Origin: Anticarsia gemmatalis
Lineage: Eukaryota; Arthropoda; Insecta; Lepidoptera; Erebidae
Direction of reading: 5' to 3'
Assembly (NCBI RefSeq): GCF_050436995.1
Contig: NC_134776.1
Span: 15,169,001-15,233,000 of the forward strand
DNA: 64,000 nucleotides
A program made the translations under genes and the position numbers. Below are positions 40,174 to 51,600 of the stretch, piece after piece; position 1 is the first letter of the stretch, and each line of letters begins with the position of its first letter. The notes beneath the pieces are model-generated. The model searched no databases, had not been told where the DNA came from, and saw nothing but the letters and a program-made list of their open reading frames with translations.

Positions 40174-40400
40174 TTACAGTAGTTTCAGCGTGATTCCGCA
40201 AGAAACATCCCAACCTTTTTTTTTATCCTGTACTGTCCTAATGCTAGGCAAAAGCCTCCCAGTCAACGTTATCGTCTGATTGCGTATCCAATTATTACCA
40301 AAGGCATATAGATAGTAGCGCCAGCGTTTCTTGGGTCTGCCACGACCACGACGTTCCCCTGTAGGCACCATTTGAGTGCTGATCCGTGCCCATACAAACT
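40174..40400 (-). mobile_element. LINE (non-LTR retrotransposon) ORF2 C-terminal remnant, degraded
   Basis: The minus strand encodes ARISTQMVPTGERRGRGRPK followed by KRWRYYLYAFGNNWIRNQT. The wording RGRPKKRW followed by an aromatic- and Asn-rich stretch is typical of the C-terminal end of insect LINE reverse-transcriptase polyproteins. After WIRNQT the similarity drifts, which suggests a frameshift. It ends about where the foldback element begins at 40411. Confidence 0.65.
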
Positions 40401-40410
40401 TTAGCATATA

Positions 40411-41971
40411 TACAGGGTGTGGCGTAAATAATGGATAATCCTTTACCAGCGGATGGGCGACCACCCAACTGATCTAAATATCAAAATTTACCTCTGGCAC
40501 AAGTTTCATAGTTTTTGAGATTTTGGCCATTTTGTGTGTTTTTTAAGAAAGCGATTTAAACTCGTTCTTTTTAATGCTGTGATCACAATTTAAGGCTTTT
40601 TTTAAATCCGTTTTTTGCAAATAAATCCTGAATAGATGCGCTATTGAATCTACAATCTTGTTTTGTTATTACTACTTGTTTTTTATTTAAATTATGCATT
40701 CAAAGTTGAATTTTATAATCTTTCACAACATTTGTGCAACTTTGAGCACTTGTGGTGAAAAAAAAATGTATGGTGGCTTTACTGCCCACGCCATAAATAA
40801 TTTCTAAATTTTATTAGAATTCTAAATTGGTATAACATGCAGCATTAATACCGATTATTGTCAAAATATTACAACGAACTTAAATTATTAACACTTTTGC
40901 CGGTCGACTAATTTTATTTTATCAGCGCGTTTAAGCTAAGTTTGCTTTCAAATATTCATGTTTATAGGGTTATTACACTATTAAAGATTATTTAGATGAT
41001 AAAAAAGCTTGGAACTGTGCTGCTTCTACCAAGTCTATTTCAAAATAATGTATAACAATTTGATGAAAAATGATTTTTTTGTCAACAGAGTAGTTCTCTT
41101 TAGATTTCTAATTATTTTTATTATTTGAATAGTATTTGTGTTTTGTATTTCTTTTTTTTTCAACACTGCTCACAAGTGTTCAAAGTTGCACAAAAGTGTT
41201 GAAAAAGTATAAAATTTTACTTTGAATGCATAGTTTAAATAAAAGACAAGTAGTAATAACAAAAAAAGATATTAGGTTCAATAGCACATCAATTTAGGAT
41301 TTATTTCCCAAAAAATTTAGCCATTATGTGTGTTTAAGAAAGCGATTTACGCTCGTACTTTTTGGTGCTGTGATCACAAATTAAGACTTTTTTTAAATCC
41401 GTGTTTTGCAATTAAATCCTGAATAGATGTGCTATTGAATCTAGAACGCGCTTAGTGTGAAAAAATAAAATTAGTCGACCGGCAAAAGTGTTAATAATTT
41501 AAGTTCTTTGTAATATTTTGACAATAATTGGTATTAATGCTGCATGTTATACCAATTTAGAATTCTAATAAAATTTAGAAATTATTTATGGCGTGGGCAG
41601 TAAAGCCACCATACATTTTTTTTTCACCACAAGTGCTCAAAGTTGCACAAATGTTGTGAAAGATTATAAAATTCAACTTTGAATGCATAATTTAAATAAA
41701 AAACAAGTAGTAATAACAAAACAAGATTGTAGATTCAATAGCACATCTATTCAGGATTTATTTGCAAAAAACCGATTTAAAAAAAGCCTCAAATTGTGAT
41801 CACAGCATTAAAAAGAACGAGCTTAAATCGCTTTCTTAAAAAACACACAAAATGGCCAAAATCTCAAAAACTGTGATACTTGTGCCAGAGGTAAATTTTG
41901 ATATTTAGATCAGTTGGGTTGTCGCCCATCCGCTGGTAAAGGATTATCCATTATTTACGCCACACCCTGTA
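40411..41971. mobile_element. 1.56-kb foldback (long terminal inverted repeat) element with TA target duplication
   Basis: The ends are TACAGGGTGTGGCGTAAATA and its exact inverse. The inverted arms run from 40411 to about 40925 and from 41971 back to about 41457, roughly 515 bp each, with about ten mismatches that I could count. TA flanks both ends (40409-40410 and 41972-41973), as expected for Tc1/mariner-type insertion, although the TA is ambiguous because the terminus itself starts with TA. There is no transposase frame, so it is non-autonomous. The centre (about 41152-41445) holds diverged partial copies of both arms. Confidence 0.88.
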
Positions 41972-42326
41972 TATTCGAGTACCTTTTCATGCCTTTCCTA
42001 AAGCCATCTATGGTTAGACGCCACAAAAGTATGAATAGCGTGAGACGCTATATGGGCCATAGATGGCGTTCTACCGATAAAAAGATATTCCCTCGCTTAG
42101 CTACTCGTCACTAGATGGAGCTTAGCACAACACAATAATTTTCGTATGTTCCCCCAAAAATTAATAAGACAGGGGTAGGAAAAACTAATTATTATTTACT
42201 GAATAAGTTTTTCTGAATGCACGTTACTAGTAGTTAGTACCTACATCATTTTTTGGCCATGTTACCGCAGCGGTTCATGTTAAAAGCGCTACACCCGTTT
42301 TGAGAATCGAACTGAGGAAGTTCCTA

Positions 42327-42404
42327 TTAACACGTTCGCTGCCCCTGACGCGTATGTGCGTTTTGTAGAACGCACATACGCGTCGCGGGCAGGGAACGTG
42401 TTAA
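42327..42404. mobile_element. 78-bp CpG-rich hairpin with TTAA ends
   Basis: Two 36-nt arms, beginning TTAACACGTTCGCTGCCC and ending in the inverse GGGCAGGGAACGTGTTAA, pair with three mismatches around the loop TTGTAG. The arms meet as GACGCGTATGTGCGTT and AACGCACATACGCGTC. TTAA at both outer ends is the target of piggyBac-type elements, but here it belongs to the palindrome, so the classification is uncertain. Confidence 0.7.
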
Positions 42405-45400
42405 GTGTAACACACAGTGTAACATTTTACCCTAAAGTGTATTAGAAATACTATTTCGTATTCTCTTTATATCCGGTATATTCGGTTCATTCCGGTGATA
42501 CTTACCTGCGCTGAAATGTTCAGCTCGGTTTGTCATTCTTGAGAGAAATGTTAGGTCAGCCATATTGGACAAGAAGCAGTCTGTTGCAGATGGGGCTCCT
42601 TATGTGAATTTTGTTTTAAGTAACATACCACAGTTGTTACATACAACATTTTTGCCTCCATGATACAAACAATACTGTTTAAAAACAATGGACTTAAGAT
42701 TAATTCTGATGCAGGGAATCTTAACGAAGGGGAATGAATGGAAAGCTTTTGCGAAGGGGAAGGTGTTTCAAATAAGTAAAACGAATCAAATTTCAACTTC
42801 GTTTATTATTAATCATCGTTATTATTAAAAGTGAATATTACCATAATATCTATGAAAGTAGGCGAATAATAAATTACTATTTACATAGACAGAGAAATGT
42901 AGGTATTAGAATAAATAACGTAGGGTTAGCGGTGGTAAACTGACAGGTAGAAAGTGTTCAATAGCATGCTATGACATAGCAAGTGCTATTTGTACCTTGA
43001 AGAATGGTAGTGACTAGCAGGTTTTATATAGCCAAGTGTTCAGCTGTTATCTAATCATACATTAGGTACAGCTTACCACCACGTATAAAATACAGTCAGG
43101 GAACAATAGCTAGGTAAAATGTCCACAACGAAGTAAAATAACTACTTAAATTAATACATAAACAGATGACAAACAAATACACGAAATACAGAATAGATAT
43201 TAAGTAGGTATCATAAGTTAGTCTATGAAAAATGTTATTATAATGTCCAATGGAGTTCCTCTATATACGAAGATTATTTAACAATTATTGAATGTAAGTA
43301 ATATTTATTTTGGAAAATGTAGGTAAATAAAAACGAGGTGTTCGGGTACAAAAATGTGTACCTAAGCTCCTTCGTGATAGAGTAATGATCTAAAATGCCT
43401 AGGTGCTTTTATTCAATAAGATATTTCTCTCTTTAACCAGGCACAAGAAATTCGACTTAGGCGCGTAATTTTGAATCTAAAACAATGAAGGTACCTAAGT
43501 CTACTGGTAACTTAAAATACGAAAACAGTTTCCCGGTGAACTGAACTAACAAGTTGGAATGATAATTATAATTATGAGGAATAGACTTACGTAAAGATTT
43601 AAATATATATCTAATAAAGTTAGGTACTATTATTCATCATCGATCTAGATGTAAATAGGGTTGCCCAGTCGTCTTTCTGTTTAAGGGAAATTCATACATT
43701 TGACAATGAAGCAAGTTTGATAACATTAAGTTTGCAGTATCAGCAGGGCGTCTCTAGTTTCATCTTGATCGTATCATAAAAGCCAGCAATGAAAGTTACA
43801 CAATATTTTAATTGTCAAGCTAGAAAAATAGGTAGGCTTTTGGAACGTTAAACAACTACAGAAAAATACTAGTTCTAGATAATACTTATTTCATATGTGA
43901 GATTAATTATATGATAACTATTTTAACTTCAGCGATATAGCATACAATCAAAAATCATCTGTGTAAAGGCCTGGATAACTCAGTCCAACACCAAATAGGC
44001 AAACGTGCCACATAGTGCGAGTAAATACTCGTGAAACATCGATATTGTTTCAAATATATTTAAGCGGAACTAAGTCATAGGGGCTGAGGTTAAATTACTT
44101 AACGTAGAGGTTACATGGAAAATAATTATAAGTTATAGGAGTACATACTCAAATAGAAATGAGTGCTTATTACTACAAGACTAGAATTAAACGGAATGTG
44201 TCTAAAATTAATTTTATTCGCATTTATCGAAACACAACAGGTTCATAACTGACAGCGAGAAGTGGTGCAAATGAAAACTGTGCTAAAAATTATTACCTTT
44301 CAACTGTCGGATTCAGCAGCCGTGGATAAAAATCAATCATAGATATAGCGATTAAAACGCGGATTGTATGATAGCAAAACAATTTATTTGATAACAAGCG
44401 CTGTAGGTATGAACAACATTGTCAACAGTCGTCGATCTTGAACCCGCTACTTAATTCTAGACGAAATGCACAGCCCGTGGCGAATTACCTACTCTAGTTC
44501 GTTCGAACAACGCATCTTAACGTCTACAAACATCGTTGAAAGACATCAATTGACACGTGATTCAACTCTACCGTTACAAAACTTATCTAATTTGAAACGG
44601 ACAATGCCATCGCAAAATAGCAGAAAGGTTATAATTCGCAAAAAGTTCACATAATTATGTATATAGAAATACATTACATGTATCATAAGAAATTTAGTTT
44701 ACTTTATAAGCAAAAGATAACAATTAAGTTTGTATAAAGCTGTAGGTAATCTTATACGATAAGTAGATTCTTAACAACTACATTAAGTTGAGAATAGCTA
44801 ACGGAATTATCCAAAAATCCTCCAAAATATATGTTTTCAGAATACGCGAAGAAGGATGGAGAGAGATGTAGATATCTCTAGACTTTAAAGAGTAATTTGT
44901 ATAGGTAGTATGTATTTGGCATGACGATATAAAGATGAGTGCTATCCAAGAAATGCGTGCCGCAGCGACAGCCGCGGCTCGGCCACCGAGAACGTGACGA
45001 TCGTGCTATAACTTCAAAGTTAAAATGTATTACACAAACTACAATAACTACTTCTGCTCTAAACACATGGATAACTTGTAATGAACGAATATGAATAAAT
45101 ACAATAAACACATATCATTTATTTGTCTCTTGATAAAACTTGCCGTAAGTATTGCGCTAAAACGCGTCGCGTTTGTCTCAACAATCATCATCTTTTACCG
45201 TTACTTACACTATGTTTTATAATTTCTTACAATTTCACATTAATCGTGTTCGTTACCGAAAACATTTTTACCCCTATCGAATTGCTTTTCCAATTTTCTT
45301 CTACATATTCAAAATAAAATACTTAGTCAGTATTTGACTCAACGCTTAAATCTTAATTTTATTAATTTAAATTACAATTTTTCATAAGTTTCAAAATGTT

Positions 45401-47520
45401 GCATCTCGTTTTTGAATATTATGATAGACGCGTGAAATTTTAGTTATGATAAAAACGTCATAATTCGTTTCATGGCTTTGCCAAAACTGCACATAACTTT
45501 ATGAGATTTTAATATTAACCATGGGGCTGTAAAAACCCAAAACGCACGTACGCCAAAAATTTCTATAATATTGTCATAAAATGCAAATTTAACGTTAATG
45601 GGGCGCAACACTTAAAAAACTAACAATTTTTCAACAACAACAGTAAAGTGATAACGTTATGTCTTGACAAAACGTACGTAAAAATACTAAAAGTTGTTAG
45701 CGTAATACCTGCAGCCGTCAAGGGCCGACAGGGTGGCGTGCGGCCAGCGCGGGCCCGTCCACTGCGCGTACGTCGCGTACGTTGCGTACAGTGTGCACGC
45801 GTGTGATTGTACGTCACACGCGCTCGTGTTAACGCCGCCACCGTTATGAATCTTGTAAGCTTCCATGTTGTATCGGGTTGTTGATGATGTTAAACATTAG
45901 GCATGGTTTATGAATGTTTCAAATCGTCATTTCTTCATATATCTAGTACATAAGAGTACTGGTATCGAAATCAAAATTTGCATGACCTCAGCCGACCGTG
46001 GTCGCCGATCATTCTCTCGCACGGATTAACTTGTGTTCAAGTGAGCGAGGGCCCATTACACCAAGTCTAGTTAAACTTCATTGAGTAGGTATGTATTCTT
46101 ATTATGTTTCAGTTAAAGTTCTCGTTCGTGTAGGTATCAGTATGTATGTCCGGTAACTGTTGTAAGGTATTCATCATTTACTTTAAGAAGAGCATTAAAT
46201 TTGCCAACACGAAGTGGATGGCGAGGTTTTGTTACACGTAAAACTTACGTATTATCTATACAATGTATATTAATATTACACCAATGACAGAAATAATATA
46301 TATACAATATATCACTCATAAAATATATTAATATACTAGGTTAAAATGCGTAATTATATAGTTGTAATTTTACTCCAGTATTTTATGTTTTTAAACGTCA
46401 TTAGTTCAATTAATTTGATTTTACTATTTTTCGTGGTTGAGAAATCTGTGTTAAGCGAAACGTTAGTACATTGATATTACTTTTTATAAGTACAGTCATG
46501 GCTCTTTGAGCAACTGAATTTTATTTGGGAAAAACATGTGGCTGCCATAGTGCCACTGCTGACGGGAGCGTACCATATATTATTTCGTCACGACCAAGAG
46601 ATTCGTTTAACATTTTATTACAAATAGTTGCGCAAATCACGGTGACCGTTGTACTGTGCCTGTACTGTAGGCTAGACACACTGTGACGTCACAGAACCGA
46701 TAATATCGGTGAACACTCGGCGCCGTCTCTATCCTCGCCGCATCGTAACTAGTACAACTACTTTAATACATTTTGTTTACAATTAATTCCCAATTATTGA
46801 TTCATCATGACGTTGTATATACTGTTACATATGACGGTATTAACAAGCAATTAATCACGTGAAAATTATTTCAGTTGAACAATAGGATATCAATTATATC
46901 AATAAATTAAGCCTCGCTCCTGGCCCGGTATTCATATTGGCAAATATTACATAAATTTATTTCGTTAACCGTAATAATGTTGTCCGTCGTCTGATGACTT
47001 TAAATTAAACGAAGATTGTTATAGATCTAATACAGTCTAGAATACAATAACATAGGTTATATTATCAATATTGGTAGTAATCATCACATAAATGCATCTA
47101 TCCCTAAAACTTTTAAATAAAGGTTACATAGACAAACATACAATTTATAAAAACATCTACATGTGAAGGCTTGAGTCAAACTAAACTTCAAACAAAATAA
47201 CTGAAAATTAACGACCAGTATCTTAAAAGACTACTGGCGGTAAGGAAATAGAAAAGAAAAAAGGTACTTAGAGGTTTAGCATTATAGCAAAAAAAAATGC
47301 TGCTTACTTATGAAAGGTGGATGAACTTTTTTTTAAATTTTGAAATATTATTGATCCAAATGTGTATTATAACTCTCAAAATAAATAAAGTACTGCTGTA
47401 AAATTAAATGGACCGCCTTTTTACAAAACTTGGGGCCGATTGCATCAAGTAACGATTACAGTAACTGGCTTGTAAAACTAGCTGATAAATCTCCTTACTA
47501 TAAAGATATTATAGGTGATT
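42405..47520. other. Gene-poor AT-rich region with a CpG-rich patch and a CRE-like palindrome
   Basis: I support no coding exon here. Two compositional outliers are visible: a CpG-rich patch at about 45710-45840 with repeated CGTACGT words, and the 14-bp palindrome CTGTGACGTCACAG at 46681-46694. Confidence 0.5.
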
Positions 47521-47524
47521 CGTA

Positions 47525-47758
47525 ATTGGTCATGTAGACCTTTACACACACACACACTCTATCGCGCGTTCTTAGGAGCGTACGGGATTACGCACGGGAA
47601 AGACGGCGTGCTCTTCGCTCGCGATTTTCTTCGCGGGCTTGACAGATGAGCGCGGCGCGTGGTCTTTCCTTTCCCCTTGCACGCCCTTTATACGCACGCT
47701 CTTTCACGCGCGATTGTTGTATCTTGCGCGATAGAGTGTGTGTGTAAAGGCGGCCAAT
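47525..47758. mobile_element. MITE-like inverted-repeat element D
   Basis: CCTTTACACACACACACACT followed by CTATCGCGCG at the left is inverted at the right as GCGCGATAGAGTGTGTGTGT followed by AAAGG. Arms are about 27 bp, with a CA-repeat length difference. The interior is unusually rich in CG. ATTGG/CCAAT just outside may extend the arms. Confidence 0.75.
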
Positions 47759-47921
47759 GAATTATTACAAATGTAGTACAAAGCGGTATTGAATGTCACA
47801 AGTACCAACTTAAGATGTTAATACTACTTTTGCTTTCTAAATAATATAGAGATTTGACGGCTTGTTAATCGTCAGTTATTTGTAAAATTACCGGCCTATA
47901 GTTCTTTGATAAGCACGAGTT

Positions 47922-48044
47922 AGGGTGCGTTTCCACTGAAACGAAGCTTCTGGACCGCAAATTGACTAACGACATAGTGTCATTGGTTTATTCGCAGTCC
48001 GCTACACCCCGCTCTGTGGCTCCGCTTTAGTGGTAACGCACCCT
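47922..48044. mobile_element. MITE-like inverted-repeat element C
   Basis: AGGGTGCGTTTCCACTGAAA at 47922 is matched by the inverse of TTTAGTGGTAACGCACCCT ending at 48044, continuing as C-G-A/G-A-G-C; arms are about 25 bp with few mismatches in a 123-bp element. It nearly abuts the next element. Confidence 0.7.
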
Positions 48045-48046
48045 CG

Positions 48047-48365
48047 GCCGTGTCCATACGAATGTAACATGTAACATAGTAGTATAGTAACATAAGACCG
48101 AGGTGTTTCATCTAGAGCACCCGTTCCCGCACCTAGCCTTACGCACCTATATTTGACAGGTTCTCTTCGTGGACCAGGCTAGGTGCTATTCAAACCGGTG
48201 CTCTAGATAGACTACCTCATAAGACCATGTGTAACGTAAAGCGAATTCTTTGTATGGACGGTACAATGACCATTACAAGTAATGTTCGTAGTACCGTCCA
48301 CGCAGAGAATTCGCGCTACATTACACAACAGATACGATTACGTGTTACATTCATCTGGACACGGC
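48047..48365. mobile_element. Full-length palindromic MITE B, carrying a nested insertion
   Basis: The ends GCCGTGTCCATACGAATGTA and TACATTCATCTGGACACGGC are inverse. With the nested element (48100-48218) removed, nearly the whole sequence folds on itself: the inner words GCGAATTCTTTGTATGGACG and CGTCCACGCAGAGAATTCGC also pair. No clear target duplication is seen. Confidence 0.75.
48100..48218. mobile_element. 119-bp MITE A inserted into element B, 8-bp target duplication
   Basis: ATAAGACC occurs directly before (48092-48099) and after (48219-48226). The ends GAGGTGTTTCATCTAGAGCA and TGCTCTAGATAGACTACCTC are inverse with a few mismatches near the tips. A second inner pair (CACCTAGCCT/AGGCTAGGTG) extends the fold. 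An 8-bp duplication is typical of hAT or P superfamily insertions. Confidence 0.8.
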
Positions 48366-48391
48366 TTTAAGTCAGCTAGGCTGACATTAGG

Positions 48392-48521
48392 AGCCAGTTT
48401 CACAGCTTTTGGATAAGTGTCGGATAACTTAACTGAAGGTTAAATTGACAGTATGAAATCTACTGTCAATATTTCCCTTGGAAAGCGATACGATACTTAT
48501 TCAGATGAGGTGAAACCAGCT
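48392..48521. mobile_element. MITE-like inverted-repeat element E
   Basis: AGCCAGTTTCACAGC...GGATAAGTGTCG at the left is matched imperfectly by the inverse of CGATACTTATTCAGATGAGG TGAAACCAGCT at the right. An inner pair (TTGACAGTATGAAATC/CTACTGTCAA) adds a second stem. Confidence 0.6.
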
Positions 48522-48662
48522 ATTTATCTCGTGTTTATACTTGCATTTTGTAATAAGACGTTCAGTAGACTCAAGCCTAAATAAATTTACAAAGTCATGC
48601 AGACGGCGGAATATGTAGGCTCCTTAAGTAAATGTGAAGTCCGGCGAGAGGATGACCGTAGA

Positions 48663-51600
48663 TTAATCGCCTCCAAGCGATAACGCCTGGACAATGCGCG
48701 GGTCGGCCTTGCTGCCCTCACGGAACTCCTCGAGGGTCAGGCGGTCGTCGTGGTTCTTGTCCATCTGGTCGAAGATCTTGTCGACGCGCTTCTGAGGAGT
48801 GTTGTCATCCTCCGGCTGAGGTGTTTGACCCTGGGGACGGATGGTATACGTGAGAGACAACGAAGAATGAAGAATAAAGACGGAATTTTCTTTCAAAGTC
48901 TTTATAGATTGTTGCATTTAATTCTATTACCAACTTACACAATATTTGAAGCTTTGATATTGTATTAGTCGTGTGTAAGCCAGAACCTAAAAATATAATA
49001 ATGATCTAAGAATCATTTTCAAGTTTCTGCGTTCATAAAGCATTATAGCATCTAAATAAATTGGATTGACAGTGAACAATAACTGCTATTAATATTCTCA
49101 ACCAAAATATCACCAGAATCGTACAAATATAATTAGATATAAAAACAAACCGTAGATTTGAAAGGCTTCATTAAACGAGGGGATAAATTGTAAAGGCTAA
49201 TGAAGGCTGATAGAAACGGTGATTCCGAGGTTTCATAGCCGTTGTTGTAAAGAGCACTATGAATGGAGCTGAATGGATGCGCCTCAGGTATTGCATATTA
49301 AACGTGTCCCAAGTAATAATCAAGTTAGACCGCCAAACTCCTGCTTATTCAGGTGTTAAACATGTTTAGCTTTACAGTGGTTGATCATATTTTGCTCAGG
49401 TTTGTAATTGAGTGCTGGCGCTTTAAATATTGTACGCGCAGTTTTGATTCTATGCACGTGGAAAGCACATTTAAGTCAAATACAGTGATTGTCAAAGTCC
49501 AGTTACTGAATTTACCGTCGGTTCGGAAGATAGACTTGACGACAAAAATCGGCTATTGAGTTTTCCTCTAAATACCTCTATTGTCTATCTATTAGTATAC
49601 GTTATCAATTAAAGTCTTGAAAGAAAAGGGTTATAGAAAAACCAATTAGAACAAGATTTTTGTCGAAGAATAAGGTGTCTGACTACACCCCAGCAAGAAA
49701 AAGAAACGATTTTATGTATTTATGTACATACATTGGTGGAAACATAGCCGTCGTAGATTTTCAATTCACACAATACTACTAACTTCTTTAAAGTATAACG
49801 GGCGTAAAGTTGTAAAAAAAGGTTGATCGTAAAACAGCCAGCATTACCATACTAGCAACACGCCGCGTCTTATTTGGCTGAGTAACGGCCCGAGGCTTGC
49901 TTAATTAAAAGGATTTCCCCGACTACTTTCATAATTTACTGAATATCTTTAAGCAAAACTTTTTCCGTATTACCTCCTTCGAAAACTTTCGACGAACGAA
50001 CTAAGACGATACAGAATGTGTAACTTCATGGATGAAAAATTCCACTTTCAGATATTGAAATACTCTAATACTTAGTTACCATTAATCTATCAATAAACCT
50101 AGTTTCTATTTAGAATGTCCGGTTATATTAAAATTATCAATTTTAGGCAATGGAAATAGAATCATTAATATGCTTTTTATTGTTAAATTAATAAAGATAA
50201 TATTGCTTTAAGATTATTTGTCGAACCTCAACTTACTTAGAGTTTGTGGAAAATATAAGTTATGTAAGTATTCTACACAAAACCGGAGCTAAGGGTCACC
50301 AAACGAAGGAGATGAAAATCAAAGAAATATCGTACGCTATATATCTATGTATCGTCTATGACGCAATAGTTACGATGGTCATCATGTCTTTACCTACACC
50401 TAATGAGAAATCTATGTACACGGATATAATACCTGTGCAGTCCATAATCAGAGAAAATGAAACCATTTTAGAGTTGTATATTTGCGTCCGTTGTTTGTAA
50501 AAAACTCCGCAAAGTAACATGAGCATTCTTGTCGTAAAAAAGTTTATATCAAGTAGGAATACGCACCACCATCTGATAGATCGCGTCGACTATGTTATAC
50601 ATTTCGTCCCGCGTGATGTACCCATCGTTGTCAACGTCGTAAAGCCGGAAGGCCCCTGTAATTTATATTCACCAATTAACCTACATTTTAGAATTTCATC
50701 CTACTAAACAGCACAATAATTATTGGGACTTGCTTTTAATTAAAACATGCTAATAGTTGCACAACTCCTCTCAAATTAGACTTAAAATTAAGACTACCTT
50801 TTCAAGTGTTTTCGTTCTAAGCTACTTTAAAATAGTTTAGCTTTAAAAATGTTTCAAGCTTCATTAGAATGGACAAATTCTCGCTCGTTTTTTAAGTGAA
50901 GGGTCATTTTGGGCGGTGTTCGTTTCGATAATTACAGCCTATATGTCGAAATAAAAAAATACTTTATCGCGTGTACTGCAATACCAGTAATTACAGCAGA
51001 GTTTTTTACACGGGAAATACGTATGAATCACTTACAATGTAGTTTTTCGTCAAGGTTTCCCCGTGACGTCACCGATAACGCCCGGATGAACTCCTCGAAC
51101 TCGATAGAACCGTCCTGAAAGGGAGGCAGATAATTTATTAGATGCTTCGCTTATTGAACAAGAGAATCATGTTAGTTCCGTGGAAGTAACACGCTAAGAT
51201 TTTGCTACAACGTATTTTTCTACGCTAGTGACGTGAATTGCTGAGCTTAATAGGCGTGATAATGCTCTTACACGGACGATTAGATGTGATGTGAACTCCT
51301 TTGTTTCTCATTTAGGTCATAGGTCGCATAACTGCGGACCTATTGCAGGTATTACAAGCAATCGGAAGAGACTACGGTTCAATGACCTGTCAAATTGTTG
51401 TATAAACTGTGCAATGGCCGGCAAACGCTTTAGCATTAACATTTCACAAGTGATATCAAAATTGCATAAACTATATTCAATCGTTTCCATGTCCTATGTC
51501 ATACAATTTCACAGCGTGCCTTCAGTGAAAATTAAATACCTGTTTAACTTTTGTTTTTTAATTCGACAGGCGACACATGTCAAGAATAAAGCTACGTTGC

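Noticed and set aside
41914..42114. 66-codon frame spanning the right end of the foldback element
   Set aside because: Half lies in the inverted terminus and half in flanking non-coding sequence; no family resemblance.
51054..51075. CRE-like GTGACGTCAC within Frequenin
   Set aside because: It falls in coding sequence for SVTSRG, so the match is explained by codons.
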